Of a stretch of DNA of 64,000 nucleotides, positions 50,317 through 58,888 are shown piece by piece. Position 1 is the first letter of the stretch, and the number at the start of each line of letters is the position of its first letter. A program made the position numbers and the translations under genes. The notes beneath the pieces were generated by a model. The model did not search any database, was not told the DNA's origin, and was given only the letters and a program-made list of their open reading frames with translations. Origin of the DNA: Oleiagrimonas citrea (GTDB lineage Bacteria > Pseudomonadota > Gammaproteobacteria > Xanthomonadales > Rhodanobacteraceae); contig NZ_JAAZQD010000001.1 of assembly GCF_012395255.1 (NCBI RefSeq), positions 186,001-250,000 on the forward strand. The letters run 5' to 3'.

Positions 50317-50672
50317 ATTCGATGTTCCTCCGGTGACGGTAAACGAGGAGTCGAAGTGAGCGCGACGAACCGGATGATTCCGGATTGGCGCGACCCGGTG
50401 GCACGTAGCCCCGGAATGTAGTGCTCGCATCGAAGCGGGTACCGATGCGCGGAGCCACCCATTCGCTTCCGCCATATGCCGCGCATCGGCGAAATGATTC
50501 CCACAACGTACGAATTCGGATCGGCGCTGCGCTGGAACGCGGCGTTCGTTTTGTGCCATGCGCGTTTGCACGGCATGAAATCGGTAACGACCGGCAGGCC
50601 GTACGAAACGGCTGCCGCTCATGCGCGAACACGGCCCTCATGGCGTGCCGCACCTCTGAGGAGAATGCAACG
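50317..50672 (+). ncRNA. Long structured leader (or small RNA) ahead of SleB-type gene
   Basis: The 449 bp between ygfZ and the hydrolase gene have no convincing coding frame. From the predicted transcription start the RNA could fold into TCCTC/GAGGA (from 50326), CCGGA-TGAT-TCCGG (about 50377-50390) and CGCATCG-N10-CGATGCG (50426-50449). I could not match it to a riboswitch class. It may be a cis-regulatory leader or an independent small RNA. Confidence 0.4.
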
Positions 50673-51107
50673 ATGAAACTCGCCTGGTTGCTGTGGATGA
50701 CCTCCATGCTTCCCCAACCGCTCGCGGACCAGACCTGTCTGGCCACGACCGTGTACCTGGAAGCCCGCAGCGAATCGACGATCGGACAATTCGCCGTCGC
50801 CGAGGTGGCCCTGCGCCGCCGCGAACGCGGCTACTACGGCAAGACCGTGTGCGATGTCGTGCGCGCGCCGCGCCAATTCGCCCTGTCCACCACCCCGACT
50901 AGCTTTCAGGTCACCAACCTGAAGGCCTTCACCAAGGCCTGGAAGATTGCCGGCGAAAGCATGGCGATCTGGAAACTGCCCAAGACCGAACGCGTCATGG
51001 TGGTTCCCGGTGCCGATCATTTCGCCACGACCAGCATCTCGCCGAAGTGGGCCACGCGGGCGCCACTTCGCACCATTGGCGAGCACGCCTTCTACGCAGC
51101 CAACTGA
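50673..51107 (+). CDS. Cell-wall hydrolase, SleB/CwlJ (Hydrolase_2) family
   Basis: 144 residues with a short hydrophobic N-terminus (LAWLLWMTSMLPQPLADQ) acting as a signal. The Hydrolase_2 hallmark LATTVYLEARSESTIGQFAVAEVALRR contains the catalytic glutamate, followed by CDVVRAPRQFAL. In non-sporulating bacteria such proteins are thought to cut peptidoglycan. Start ATG 50673 directly behind GAGGAGA. A bidirectional terminator follows. Confidence 0.85.
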   Translation: MKLAWLLWMTSMLPQPLADQTCLATTVYLEARSESTIGQFAVAEVALRRRERGYYGKTVCDVVRAPRQFALSTTPTSFQVTNLKAFTKAWKIAGESMAIWKLPKTERVMVVPGADHFATTSISPKWATRAPLRTIGEHAFYAAN

Positions 51108-51132
51108 CCGCAACCACCCTTCATGGGGAAAG

Positions 51133-51167
51133 AAAAAGCCCTCCCGTTGCCGGGAGGGCTTTTTTTA
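51133..51167. terminator. Bidirectional terminator
   Basis: AAAAAGCCCTCCCG-TTGC-CGGGAGGGCTTTTTTT: perfect stem with flanking A and T runs between the convergent SleB-type and glycine-zipper genes; serves both. Confidence 0.93.
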
Positions 51168-51188
51168 TTGCAACATGCCGCGAAACGA

Positions 51189-51698
51189 TCAGCGCATGTA
51201 CACGCGACCGTTGCTGATCTGCACGTAGTCGCCGTTGCGCACGCGCGGATCCTCGCGCTGGGTCACGGTCGCGCGGCGACCGTCGTCCAGACGCACCACG
51301 ACACGGTATGCCGGCACATCGCCACTGTTGCGCTTGGCCACTTCGTTGCCGACTGCACCACCGGCCACCGCACCGGCCACGGTCGCGGCCTTGCGGCCAT
51401 CACCCTTGCCGACCTGATTGCCCAATGCAGCACCCGCCACGGCGCCGATGATGGTACCCAGCACGTGGGACCTGTTGCTGTCGGACACGTAGACCTGGCT
51501 CACGCTCTCGACCACGCCGCATTGATTGCTTGGACAGCTGCGACTAGCCGTACGCCCGCCTCCGCCGTATGTGGTGCCGTATCCGGGACCATTTCCGCCG
51601 GAGTTGTACGGCCCCGTTGCGCAACCGGCCAATGCCAGCATGGCGGTCGCCAGCGCAACCGGCACGATGCGTCGAATAGAGCTCATCTTGATGGACAT
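51189..51698 (-). CDS. Glycine-zipper 2TM lipoprotein
   Basis: 169 residues. Lipoprotein signal peptide ending ALAGC; then a Gly/Tyr/Asn-rich stretch and a glycine-zipper pair (LGTIIGAVAGAALGNQVG, TVAGAVAGGAVGNEV) as in SlyB/PcP-type outer-membrane proteins, with a beta-rich C-terminal domain (YRVVVRLDDGRRATVTQ). Probably an outer-membrane protein of envelope-stress type. ATG 51698 behind AAGGAGG. Paralogue of the gene upstream. Confidence 0.85.
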   Translation of the reverse strand: MSIKMSSIRRIVPVALATAMLALAGCATGPYNSGGNGPGYGTTYGGGGRTASRSCPSNQCGVVESVSQVYVSDSNRSHVLGTIIGAVAGAALGNQVGKGDGRKAATVAGAVAGGAVGNEVAKRNSGDVPAYRVVVRLDDGRRATVTQREDPRVRNGDYVQISNGRVYMR

Positions 51699-51775
51699 GG
51701 AACCTCCTTGGTTGGGGATGACCTTGGTGGCGAGCGGACGAACCCGAAGCTACGGATTCGTCCGCGATCCTGCGA

Positions 51776-52315
51776 TCAATTGGACGAAACGACCGTCGTG
51801 GCCTGCTTGATCTCGACCGTGTCACCCGGATTGTGGTCCATGCGAGTGGTGTGCACGGTGCCGTCCTTCAGCTGGTACTTCACGTTGTAGCCGACCACCG
51901 TGGTCTTGCGGTCGTTGACCGTCTGGCACTTCTGTTCCTGGGTCGTGTACGTGGCGTCCTCCTGATGCTTCTCCTGGATCTTCTTGCCAGCGTAGCCACC
52001 TGCCACGGCACCGGCGACCGTCGCCAACTTCTTGCCCTTGCCGCCGCCGACCTGGTTGCCGAGCAGACCGCCCGCCACGGCGCCGATGGCCGTACCCGCG
52101 ATCTGATGCGAATCCTTGACCGGCTTGTGGTGCGTCACGGTCTCGTTGTGGCAAACCTGACGCGGATGATTCGTGGTCTTCTTGATCGGCGTCGCGCTAA
52201 CTACCTTCGCGTACTGCGGACCTTCCGCGCTGGCGTTGCGGTTGCACGCCGTCAGACCACCTGCGGTCGCGACGGCGATGCTGGCGACGAGCGCCTTGGT
52301 AACGAACTTGTTCAT
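51776..52315 (-). CDS. Glycine-zipper 2TM domain protein
   Basis: 179 residues from ATG 52315 (MNKFVTKALVASIAVATAGG) behind GGAGG. Signal sequence with a possible lipobox (GGLTAC), then glycine zippers (GTAIGAVAGGLLGNQVG, TVAGAVAGGYAG) and a C-terminal VKYQLKDGTVHTTRMDHNPGD domain like that of its downstream paralogue. Lies 77 bp ahead of that paralogue on the same strand, so the two form a tandem pair. Confidence 0.85.
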   Translation of the reverse strand: MNKFVTKALVASIAVATAGGLTACNRNASAEGPQYAKVVSATPIKKTTNHPRQVCHNETVTHHKPVKDSHQIAGTAIGAVAGGLLGNQVGGGKGKKLATVAGAVAGGYAGKKIQEKHQEDATYTTQEQKCQTVNDRKTTVVGYNVKYQLKDGTVHTTRMDHNPGDTVEIKQATTVVSSN

Positions 52316-52503
52316 CTCTAGCCTCCTGTTTCCACCCACGTCGTATGGATGTCCGTTTGTTATGTTTCCGCATTCAAGCACTGCGGAACTGAACAACTCA
52401 TAAGGTCTGCGTTAAATCCGGTGCAGCATGCATCACCGTACCCGCAGATCACTCCAGAGCACTATCCTCCATGATGCCTGCTTTCACGTGGCGACGAGCA
52501 AAT

Positions 52504-53301
52504 ATGAACGGGATCGCAATCACCCTTTTCGACAGCCACACGCATCTGGACGATGCGGCCTTCGACGCCGACCGCGACGCTGTACTGCGGCGCGCCGCAG
52601 AGGCTGGCGTCACGGAGGCCTTGGTCGCTGCCGTCACCGCTGGGCGCTGGCCTACGCTGCAAGCGGTATGCGCGCGTCCTGGGAACGCCATTCGTCTGCA
52701 CCCCGCCTACGGTCTGCACCCGATGTTCATGGACGCACACGATGATGCGGACCTCGACGCACTGGAAAACTGGCTACGCGACCGAGGCGACGATGCCGTC
52801 GCTGTCGGAGAATGCGGACTGGACTTCCAGGTCGGCATCGAACACGAGCGCCAGCGGCGCTTCTTCCGTCACCAGATCGGCCTGGCGCGCGAACTCGACC
52901 GGCCGCTCATCCTTCACGCACGCAAGGCTGTCGAGGAAGTCATCCTGACGCTGCGCCACGAAGGCCCCGTGCGCGGCGTCGTGCACAGCTACGGCGGCAG
53001 CGTCGAACAGGCTCGGCAGCTCTGGGACCTGGGCATCCACATCGGCTTGGGCGGTCCGGTCACGCACGAACGCGCGCACAAGCTGCATCGCCTGGCCGCG
53101 TCCATACCGCTGGAGCAGCTGCTGCTGGAGACCGACGCGCCCGATCAGCCCGGCGCCGCCCATCGGCACGAGCGCAACGAGCCGGCCTATCTGACCGAAG
53201 TGCTCGACGTCGTCGCGCGTCTGCGCGACACCGCCCGTGCAACCATCGCCGCCGCCACGCACACCAACGCCCGCCGCCTGTTTGGCCTGCCCCGAACCTG
53301 A
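52504..53301 (+). CDS. TatD-family metal-dependent deoxyribonuclease
   Basis: 265 residues from ATG 52504. TIM-barrel hydrolase: metal motif DSHTHLD (H12, H14), GECGLDF with the bridging glutamate, PLILHARKA, HSYGGS and the final LLLETDAP. Closest in style to YjjV/TatD nucleases acting on DNA 3' ends. An upstream ATG at 52471 would add 11 residues; neither start has a strong ribosome site. Confidence 0.9.
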   Translation: MNGIAITLFDSHTHLDDAAFDADRDAVLRRAAEAGVTEALVAAVTAGRWPTLQAVCARPGNAIRLHPAYGLHPMFMDAHDDADLDALENWLRDRGDDAVAVGECGLDFQVGIEHERQRRFFRHQIGLARELDRPLILHARKAVEEVILTLRHEGPVRGVVHSYGGSVEQARQLWDLGIHIGLGGPVTHERAHKLHRLAASIPLEQLLLETDAPDQPGAAHRHERNEPAYLTEVLDVVARLRDTARATIAAATHTNARRLFGLPRT

Positions 53302-53360
53302 TTCGTCCGCACGTTCCCCGCGCACGGTCTTGTATACCCACCAGTTCAGTTGTTAAGCTT

Positions 53361-53380
53361 ATAGTTCACTAATGAACTAT
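53361..53380. promoter_or_regulatory. MarR-type operator of the efflux operon
   Basis: Perfect inverted repeat ATAGTTCA-CTAA-TGAACTAT, 12 bp before the marR-type start. It lies in an A/T-rich pocket where the promoter should be (TTGTTAAGCTTATAG overlaps it). Very likely the site by which the MarR protein represses its own operon. Confidence 0.85.
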
Positions 53381-53391
53381 TCATTGCGGGC

Positions 53392-53913
53392 ATGGGCCGA
53401 CTCCTCGACTCCACCGAATCCATGAAGGCAGCCGTGGCACGCGTCGCCGAACGCGTGCCTGACATGCCCGTGGACGACATCGTGCTGCTGCGTCTGCTGC
53501 ATATCGTCAACGCCGGCCTCGACCAGTCCGAAGAGCGCTGGCTGAAGCCGTACAAGCTCGGCAACAGTGAATTCCGCACGCTGATGATGCTGTACAGCAG
53601 CGCCGAGCAGCAGGCGCATCCGTCCGATCTGTGCCAATGGGCGTCGCAGAAGCCGACCAACATGACACGGATCATCGACACCCTGCTCGAACGCGGCCTG
53701 GTGACCCGCCGCCCCAGCGATGCCGATCGCCGTCGCATCATTCTCGAAGTGACGCCGGAAGGGTCGCGACTGGTCCGCACGCTGCTGCCGGAAGTCCGGC
53801 CCAACGTGCAGGCCCTGTTCCACCACTTCTCCCGGAGCGAGTACCGCCAGCTGGCCGGTCTGCTGGAAAAGCTGCTCCGCAACCTCGACGCCATGGATCC
53901 CGTCCAGGAATGA
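53392..53913 (+). CDS. MarR-family transcriptional repressor
   Basis: 173 residues; winged-helix with PSDLCQWASQKPTNMTRIIDTLLERGLVTRRPSDADRRRIILEVTPEG, the MarR/SlyA recognition helix and wing (given as family context; key part TNMTRIIDTLLERG). Probably an EmrR-like repressor that releases DNA on binding a phenolic or drug ligand. First gene of the operon with an outer-membrane channel, EmrA and EmrB; its stop overlaps the next start. Confidence 0.93.
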   Translation: MGRLLDSTESMKAAVARVAERVPDMPVDDIVLLRLLHIVNAGLDQSEERWLKPYKLGNSEFRTLMMLYSSAEQQAHPSDLCQWASQKPTNMTRIIDTLLERGLVTRRPSDADRRRIILEVTPEGSRLVRTLLPEVRPNVQALFHHFSRSEYRQLAGLLEKLLRNLDAMDPVQE

Positions 53914-55397
53914 ACCCGATGACTCCCTCTCGCGTATTCGCCGTCGCCGTCGCGACCCTGCTGCTGGGCGCATGCGCCGGCGTGCCCGACAAGATCCGGC
54001 ACGTCGACCTGCGCTCACAGGCGCCGCTGGCCGGCCTGCCCTCTTCCAGCCAGGGCTCCTGGCCCGCCGCCGCCTGGTGGAAGCGCTACCACGACCCGCA
54101 GCTGGATCGATTGATCGACCGCGCCCTGCACGACGCCACCAGCCTGGCCGCCGCGCGCAGCCGGGTGAACGCCGCCCGCGCGTCGGCCAAGCTGACCGCG
54201 TCGCAGGTCGGCCTGCGCATCAACGGCAACGTGCAGGTCGCCCGCCAGCGACTCAGCGAAAACGGCCTGATCCCGTCGCAGTTCCTCGGTTTCACCTGGT
54301 ACAACCAGGGCGACATCGGCGTGCAGGGCAGCTACGACTTCGACCTGTGGGGCGGTCACCGCGCCGAAGTCGAGGCCGCCATCGGACAGGTGCACGCTGC
54401 CGCCGCCGAGCGCAGCGCCGCTGCCCTGGCCCTGCAGGTCGGCATTACCCGCACCTACTTCGGTTGGCAGGCCGACCGGCATCGCTTGCAGCTGGCCGAG
54501 CAACTGGTTCGCGACCAGGAACGCCTCGTCCACGTGTTCGATGTGCGCGTGAACGCCGGTCTGGAACCGAATGACCGGCTGCAGCAGGCGCGCGCCGGCG
54601 CCGCGGCCGCGCGGCAGCAGGTCGCGGCGCTGCGCGGAAGCGCCAAGATCCGCCGTGCCATCCTGGCCGCGCTGATCGGCATCGCACCGAAAGACCTGCC
54701 CGACCTGAAGATGCGCCCTCTGCCGAAGGCCAACGCCGCGCTGCCGGCCAACGCCGGCCTGGACCTGATCGCGCGCCGCCCCGACATCGCCGCGCGCCGC
54801 TGGCAGGTCGAATCCGCGCTGCGCCAGACCGATGCCGCGCGTGCCAAGTTCTTCCCCGACTTCAGCCTCAACGCGATGGCCGGCTTCTCCAGCATCGACC
54901 TGGGCAAGCTGCTGCATCCGGAAAGCCGGGTGTTCGCGCTGACGCCCGCCCTGCACCTGCCGATCTTCGAAGGCGGACTGCTCCGCGCCGGCTTCGGCGT
55001 ATCCAAGGCGCAACTGCAGAGCGCGGTCGCGCAGTACAACGACGCCGTGGTCAACGCCGCGCGCGAAGTCTCCACCCAGGTGCTCGACCTGCAGCGCCTG
55101 CGCGCCCAGCGTCATGAACAACAGGCGCAGCTGCAGGCCGTGAGCGCGCTGCAGCGCAACGCCGAAGCGCGCCAGCATCAGGGCCTGACCGATATCCAGC
55201 CCGTGCTGCAGGCTCGCACCCAGGTGCTGCAGCAGCGTGACGCGCACCTGCAGCTGACGGCACAGATCCTCGACGCCGACGTCGGCCTGATCCAGGCGCT
55301 GGGCGGCGGCTACCAGCTTGAACACGCACCGGAGGCGACCGACAACACGGCTACCCCGGCCCCTGCAACCTCTTCCGCGCGGAAAACGACCCTATGA
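53910..55397 (+). CDS. Outer-membrane efflux lipoprotein (OprM/NodT family)
   Basis: TolC-like outer-membrane channel, 495 residues, with a lipobox LLLGAC (C22). Two internally repeated OEP domains with long helices; signatures WWKRYHDPQLDRLI near the N-terminus, YDFDLWGGHRAEV and RRPDIAARRWQVESAL. It should complete the EmrAB pump across the outer membrane. ATG at 53910 overlaps the marR stop; a second ATG at 53919 is possible. Confidence 0.94.
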   Translation: MNPMTPSRVFAVAVATLLLGACAGVPDKIRHVDLRSQAPLAGLPSSSQGSWPAAAWWKRYHDPQLDRLIDRALHDATSLAAARSRVNAARASAKLTASQVGLRINGNVQVARQRLSENGLIPSQFLGFTWYNQGDIGVQGSYDFDLWGGHRAEVEAAIGQVHAAAAERSAAALALQVGITRTYFGWQADRHRLQLAEQLVRDQERLVHVFDVRVNAGLEPNDRLQQARAGAAAARQQVAALRGSAKIRRAILAALIGIAPKDLPDLKMRPLPKANAALPANAGLDLIARRPDIAARRWQVESALRQTDAARAKFFPDFSLNAMAGFSSIDLGKLLHPESRVFALTPALHLPIFEGGLLRAGFGVSKAQLQSAVAQYNDAVVNAAREVSTQVLDLQRLRAQRHEQQAQLQAVSALQRNAEARQHQGLTDIQPVLQARTQVLQQRDAHLQLTAQILDADVGLIQALGGGYQLEHAPEATDNTATPAPATSSARKTTL

Positions 55398-56584
55398 GCG
55401 CCCAAGACGAAAAGACCTCCGACGCCAAGAACCACGGCGGCGAGAACGCCAGCGGCAACGGCAAGCGCAAACGCATCCTGCTGACCATCGCCGGCGTGTT
55501 CGTGCTGGCCGGGCTGGCCTGGTTCCTGCTGTGGCTGTTCGTGCTCTCGCAGCGCGAAGTGACCGACGATGCCTACGTCAAGGGCAACCAGGTCACCGTC
55601 AGTTCGCAGATTCCCGGCACCGTGGTCGCGGTGATGGCCGACGACACCGATCTGGTCCACGCCGGCCAGACGCTGGTCAAGCTCGACCGTACCGATACCG
55701 ACGTGAACCTGGCCAAGGCCCGCAGCGCGCTGGCGGAAACCGTGCGCAGGGTACGTCAGGCCTTCGCCAACGCCGCGAAAGCCGACGCCGCCGTCGATGC
55801 GCGCAAGGTCGAACTGAGTCTGGCCCGCGCCGACCTCAAGCGCCGCGAGCCACTGCTGAAGCAACAGGCCGTGTCGCCGGAGGAAATGTCCCATCTGCGG
55901 GACCGCGTGCGCACCGCGCAGAGCGCGCTCGAAGTCGCCCAGCGCAACGCCACCGCCGCGCACGCTGCCATCGACGGCACCGACATCGAGCACAACCCGG
56001 CGGTGATGCAGGCACGCGCCGCGTTCCGTTCCGCGTGGCTCGCCGTGCACCGCACCGCCATCGTCGCGCCGGTCGATGGCTACGTCGCCCAGCGCAGCGT
56101 GCAAGTCGGCCAGCAGGTGCAGCCGGGCGCGCCGCTGATGCAGGTGATTCCGCTGAACAACCTGTGGGTCGAGGCCAATTTCAAGGAAGTGCAACTGGCC
56201 CACATCCGCATCGGCCAGCCGGTGAAGATCGAGCCGGACATCTACGACGGCCTGGTCTTCCACGGCAAGGTGGTCGGCCTTGGCGCCGGCACGGGCAGCG
56301 CGTTCGCCCTGCTGCCGCCACAGAACGCCTCGGGTAACTGGATCAAGGTGGTGCAGCGCGTGCCGGTGCGCATCTCGATCGACCCGAAGGACCTGCGCAA
56401 GCATCCGCTGCGCATCGGCCTGTCCGCCGATGTCAACGTCGACACGCACAACCGTGACGGCCGTGTGCTGGCGCAGAAGCCGGTGACGCAGGCGGTCTCG
56501 AAGACGGGCGTCTACGACCGCGATCTGGCCGAGGCCGAGCGCGAGGCCGACGCCATCATCCAGGCCAACCTCGGCCGCAAGTAA
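55394..56584 (+). CDS. emrA: Multidrug efflux adaptor EmrA (HlyD family)
   Basis: 396-residue periplasmic adaptor: cytoplasmic N-terminus, membrane helix (ILLTIAGVFVLAGLAWFLLWLFVL), lipoyl half-domains beginning TDDAYVKGNQVTVSSQIPG, a coiled-coil of about 100 residues, and the beta-barrel with NNLWVEANFKEVQLAHIRIGQPV. ATG overlaps the channel gene stop (ATGA). Confidence 0.95.
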   Translation: MSAQDEKTSDAKNHGGENASGNGKRKRILLTIAGVFVLAGLAWFLLWLFVLSQREVTDDAYVKGNQVTVSSQIPGTVVAVMADDTDLVHAGQTLVKLDRTDTDVNLAKARSALAETVRRVRQAFANAAKADAAVDARKVELSLARADLKRREPLLKQQAVSPEEMSHLRDRVRTAQSALEVAQRNATAAHAAIDGTDIEHNPAVMQARAAFRSAWLAVHRTAIVAPVDGYVAQRSVQVGQQVQPGAPLMQVIPLNNLWVEANFKEVQLAHIRIGQPVKIEPDIYDGLVFHGKVVGLGAGTGSAFALLPPQNASGNWIKVVQRVPVRISIDPKDLRKHPLRIGLSADVNVDTHNRDGRVLAQKPVTQAVSKTGVYDRDLAEAEREADAIIQANLGRK

Positions 56585-56651
56585 CCGTCCCCTCTCCTGC
56601 TGACTCACGGCGCGGCTGCGGCCGCGCCTGCCCACGGAAAACCCGAACGCG

Positions 56652-58199
56652 ATGTCCTCCAACGCTCCGGCGCCGTACAAACCGTTGCATGGCACCCCGC
56701 TGGTGCTGCTCACGATCGCGATCTCCTTCGCCACCTTCATGGAGATCCTCGATCTGACCATCGTCAACGTGGCGGTGCCGCACATCGCCGGCGCGCTGGC
56801 GGTGAGTCCGCAGGAAGGCACCTGGGCGATCAGCTCCTACGCGCTGGCCAGCGCCATCATGCAGCCGCTGACCGGGTGGATCGCCAAGCGCTTCGGCGAG
56901 GTGCGCACCTTCGTCATCTCGCTGGTGCTGTTCGTGACGTTCTCCATGCTCTGCGGCATGGCGACCAGCATGCCGATGCTGGTGATCTTCCGCCTGCTGC
57001 AGGGCGCCGGCTCCGGCCCGATGGTGGCGCTGTCGCTGGCCCTGCTGCTGGCCGCCTACCCGGTCGAACGCAAGGGCATGGCGCTGGCGATGTGGGCCAT
57101 GACCGTGGTCATCGCACCGATCTTCGGTCCCATCCTCGGCGGCTACATCACCGACAACCTGTCGTGGCCGTGGATCTTCTTCATCAACGTGCCGGTGGGC
57201 CTGCTGGCCGGCGCGGTGGTGTGGGGCATCATGCGCAAACGCGAGACCAAGACCATCAAAGTGCCCATCGACATCGTCGGCCTGGGCCTGCTGGTGGTCG
57301 GCGTGGGCTGCCTGCAGTTCATGCTCGACAACGGCAACGACAAGGACTGGTTCTCCTCGCCGCTGATCACCACCCTGGGCATCATCGCGCTGGTCTGCCT
57401 GACCTTCCTGGTCGCCTGGGAGCTGATGGCCAAGCATCCGGTCGTCGACCTCTCGCTGTTCCGCAAGCGCAATTTCACCGTCGGCGTGATCGCCCTGGCG
57501 CTGGGCATGATGGCCTTCTTCGGCATCAACGTGGTGTTCCCGCTGTGGCTGCAGATCAACCTGAACTACACCGCCACCTGGGCCGGTCTGGCGACAGCGC
57601 CGGTCGGCATCCTCGCCTTCCTGCTGTCACCGGTCATCGGTCGCAATATCGACAAACTGGAACTGCGCGCAGTGGTGACCTTCTCGTTCACCGTGTTCGC
57701 GATCACCTCGTACTGGTTCTCCACCTTCAACAACGACGCCTCGTTCGGCAGCCTCATCATGCCGCGCTTCGTCATGGGCCTGGCGATCCCCTGCTTCTTC
57801 ATTCCGTTGAACCAGATCATCCTGTCGGGCCTCAAGGATCACGAAGTCGCCACCGCCTCGGGCCTGGCCAACTTCTTCCGCACCATGGCTTCGAGCGTGT
57901 CCACGGCCGTCACCGTGACCCTGTGGCAGCACCGCGCCGACTATCACCAGGCCATGCTCACCGAACACGTCAACCACGCCAACCCGGCCGTGGGAAGCTA
58001 CCTGCAGACCCTGCACGCCGGCGGCATCACCGGCGAACGCGCCTGGGCCGTGGTCGAACGCGTCATCACCCGCGAAGCGCTGACGCTGTCCGTCAACGAC
58101 GTGTTCTGGGGCTGTGCCGTGCTGTTCCTGTGCCTGATCCCGGTGCTGTGGTTCGCCAAGCCGCCGTTCGCCAGTGGTGGGCCGGAGACGATGCATTGA
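56652..58199 (+). CDS. emrB: Multidrug efflux MFS transporter EmrB (DHA2 family)
   Basis: 515 residues, 14 predicted helices. DHA2 signatures: FMEILDLTIVNVAVPHIAG in helix 1, the motif WIAKRFGEVRTF and the motif C-type GPILGGYITDNLSWPWIFFINVPVG. With EmrA and the OprM-like channel it forms a drug efflux system. The last 70 bp of this gene are repeated at 60229-60298. Confidence 0.95.
   Translation: MSSNAPAPYKPLHGTPLVLLTIAISFATFMEILDLTIVNVAVPHIAGALAVSPQEGTWAISSYALASAIMQPLTGWIAKRFGEVRTFVISLVLFVTFSMLCGMATSMPMLVIFRLLQGAGSGPMVALSLALLLAAYPVERKGMALAMWAMTVVIAPIFGPILGGYITDNLSWPWIFFINVPVGLLAGAVVWGIMRKRETKTIKVPIDIVGLGLLVVGVGCLQFMLDNGNDKDWFSSPLITTLGIIALVCLTFLVAWELMAKHPVVDLSLFRKRNFTVGVIALALGMMAFFGINVVFPLWLQINLNYTATWAGLATAPVGILAFLLSPVIGRNIDKLELRAVVTFSFTVFAITSYWFSTFNNDASFGSLIMPRFVMGLAIPCFFIPLNQIILSGLKDHEVATASGLANFFRTMASSVSTAVTVTLWQHRADYHQAMLTEHVNHANPAVGSYLQTLHAGGITGERAWAVVERVITREALTLSVNDVFWGCAVLFLCLIPVLWFAKPPFASGGPETMH
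58130..58199 (+). repeat. Direct repeat copy 1: 3' end of emrB
   Basis: The final 70 bp of emrB, including its TGA. The copy at 60229-60298 is identical except for two positions, both third-codon, silent changes (GCC/GCT and CAT/CAC). The two copies bracket the ABC exporter genes. Confidence 0.95.
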
Positions 58200-58258
58200 G
58201 TGGTGGCTTGCGCGACCTAGAACCTGATGGGCTTTCTTTGTCAGCCCAACCTGCGAAC

Positions 58259-58888
58259 CTAGGACACCGAAGGTACGCCAGTTTCACCTAATGTCAGCAT
58301 ACTGGTGGCCACCTCCCGAAAAGGATCCACATGATGCGTCGAGACCAGCATGATCCGGTCGCGTTGATAATCTGCCAGCAGAGTCAGCAGCACATCGCGT
58401 GACGCGGCGTCGATCTCGTTGATCGGTTCGTCGAACAGCATGACCAACGGTGCCGCGATCAGGGTCGCCGCCAGCAGAATTTTCTTGGCCATGCCGGCCG
58501 AAAGCGTCCCGAGCGGTGCATCGACAGCGTGACTCAGGTGCAGTTGCTCCAGCACGTGAGTCCGATATTCGAGTGAACGGCGACTCGACGGATACAGCGA
58601 AGTCACGAAGTCGATCAGCATGCCCGCACGCAGCCAGGGAATGGCAGGAGGCGCGCCCGGAGCCAGCAATACGCGATCTGAATGCCGCTTCATGGGTACA
58701 TCGCCCAGGCGAATCACCCCGGTCATTGGCGACAACGCTCCGGCAATGGCTCGCAACAGCGACGTCTTGCCAATTCCGTTGGGACCCACGACCAGATGCA
58801 GTCCTAAGCCGAACGTGCGTGTAAGCGCCCTCACCTGCCCGAACGGCAACGTCAGTTCATGCAAGCCAAGCGATTCGATGGAATTCAT
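58259..58888 (-). CDS. ABC transporter ATP-binding protein
   Basis: 209 residues from ATG 58888. Walker A GPNGIGKTS (35-43), a degenerate signature TLSAGMAKK (LSAGM at 129-133 instead of LSGGQ) and Walker B LVMLFDEP with D153/E154, and a switch histidine in LVSTHH. Small size and a simple permease partner suggest a drug- or peptide-export type system. Its start overlaps the permease stop (ATGA). Substrate unknown. Confidence 0.88.
   Translation of the reverse strand: MNSIESLGLHELTLPFGQVRALTRTFGLGLHLVVGPNGIGKTSLLRAIAGALSPMTGVIRLGDVPMKRHSDRVLLAPGAPPAIPWLRAGMLIDFVTSLYPSSRRSLEYRTHVLEQLHLSHAVDAPLGTLSAGMAKKILLAATLIAAPLVMLFDEPINEIDAASRDVLLTLLADYQRDRIMLVSTHHVDPFREVATSMLTLGETGVPSVS

Noticed and set aside
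50317-50672. Cyclic-di-GMP riboswitch ahead of the SleB-type gene
   Set aside because: Some short pieces look similar to GEMM RNA, but the conserved core and tetraloop receptor could not be aligned.
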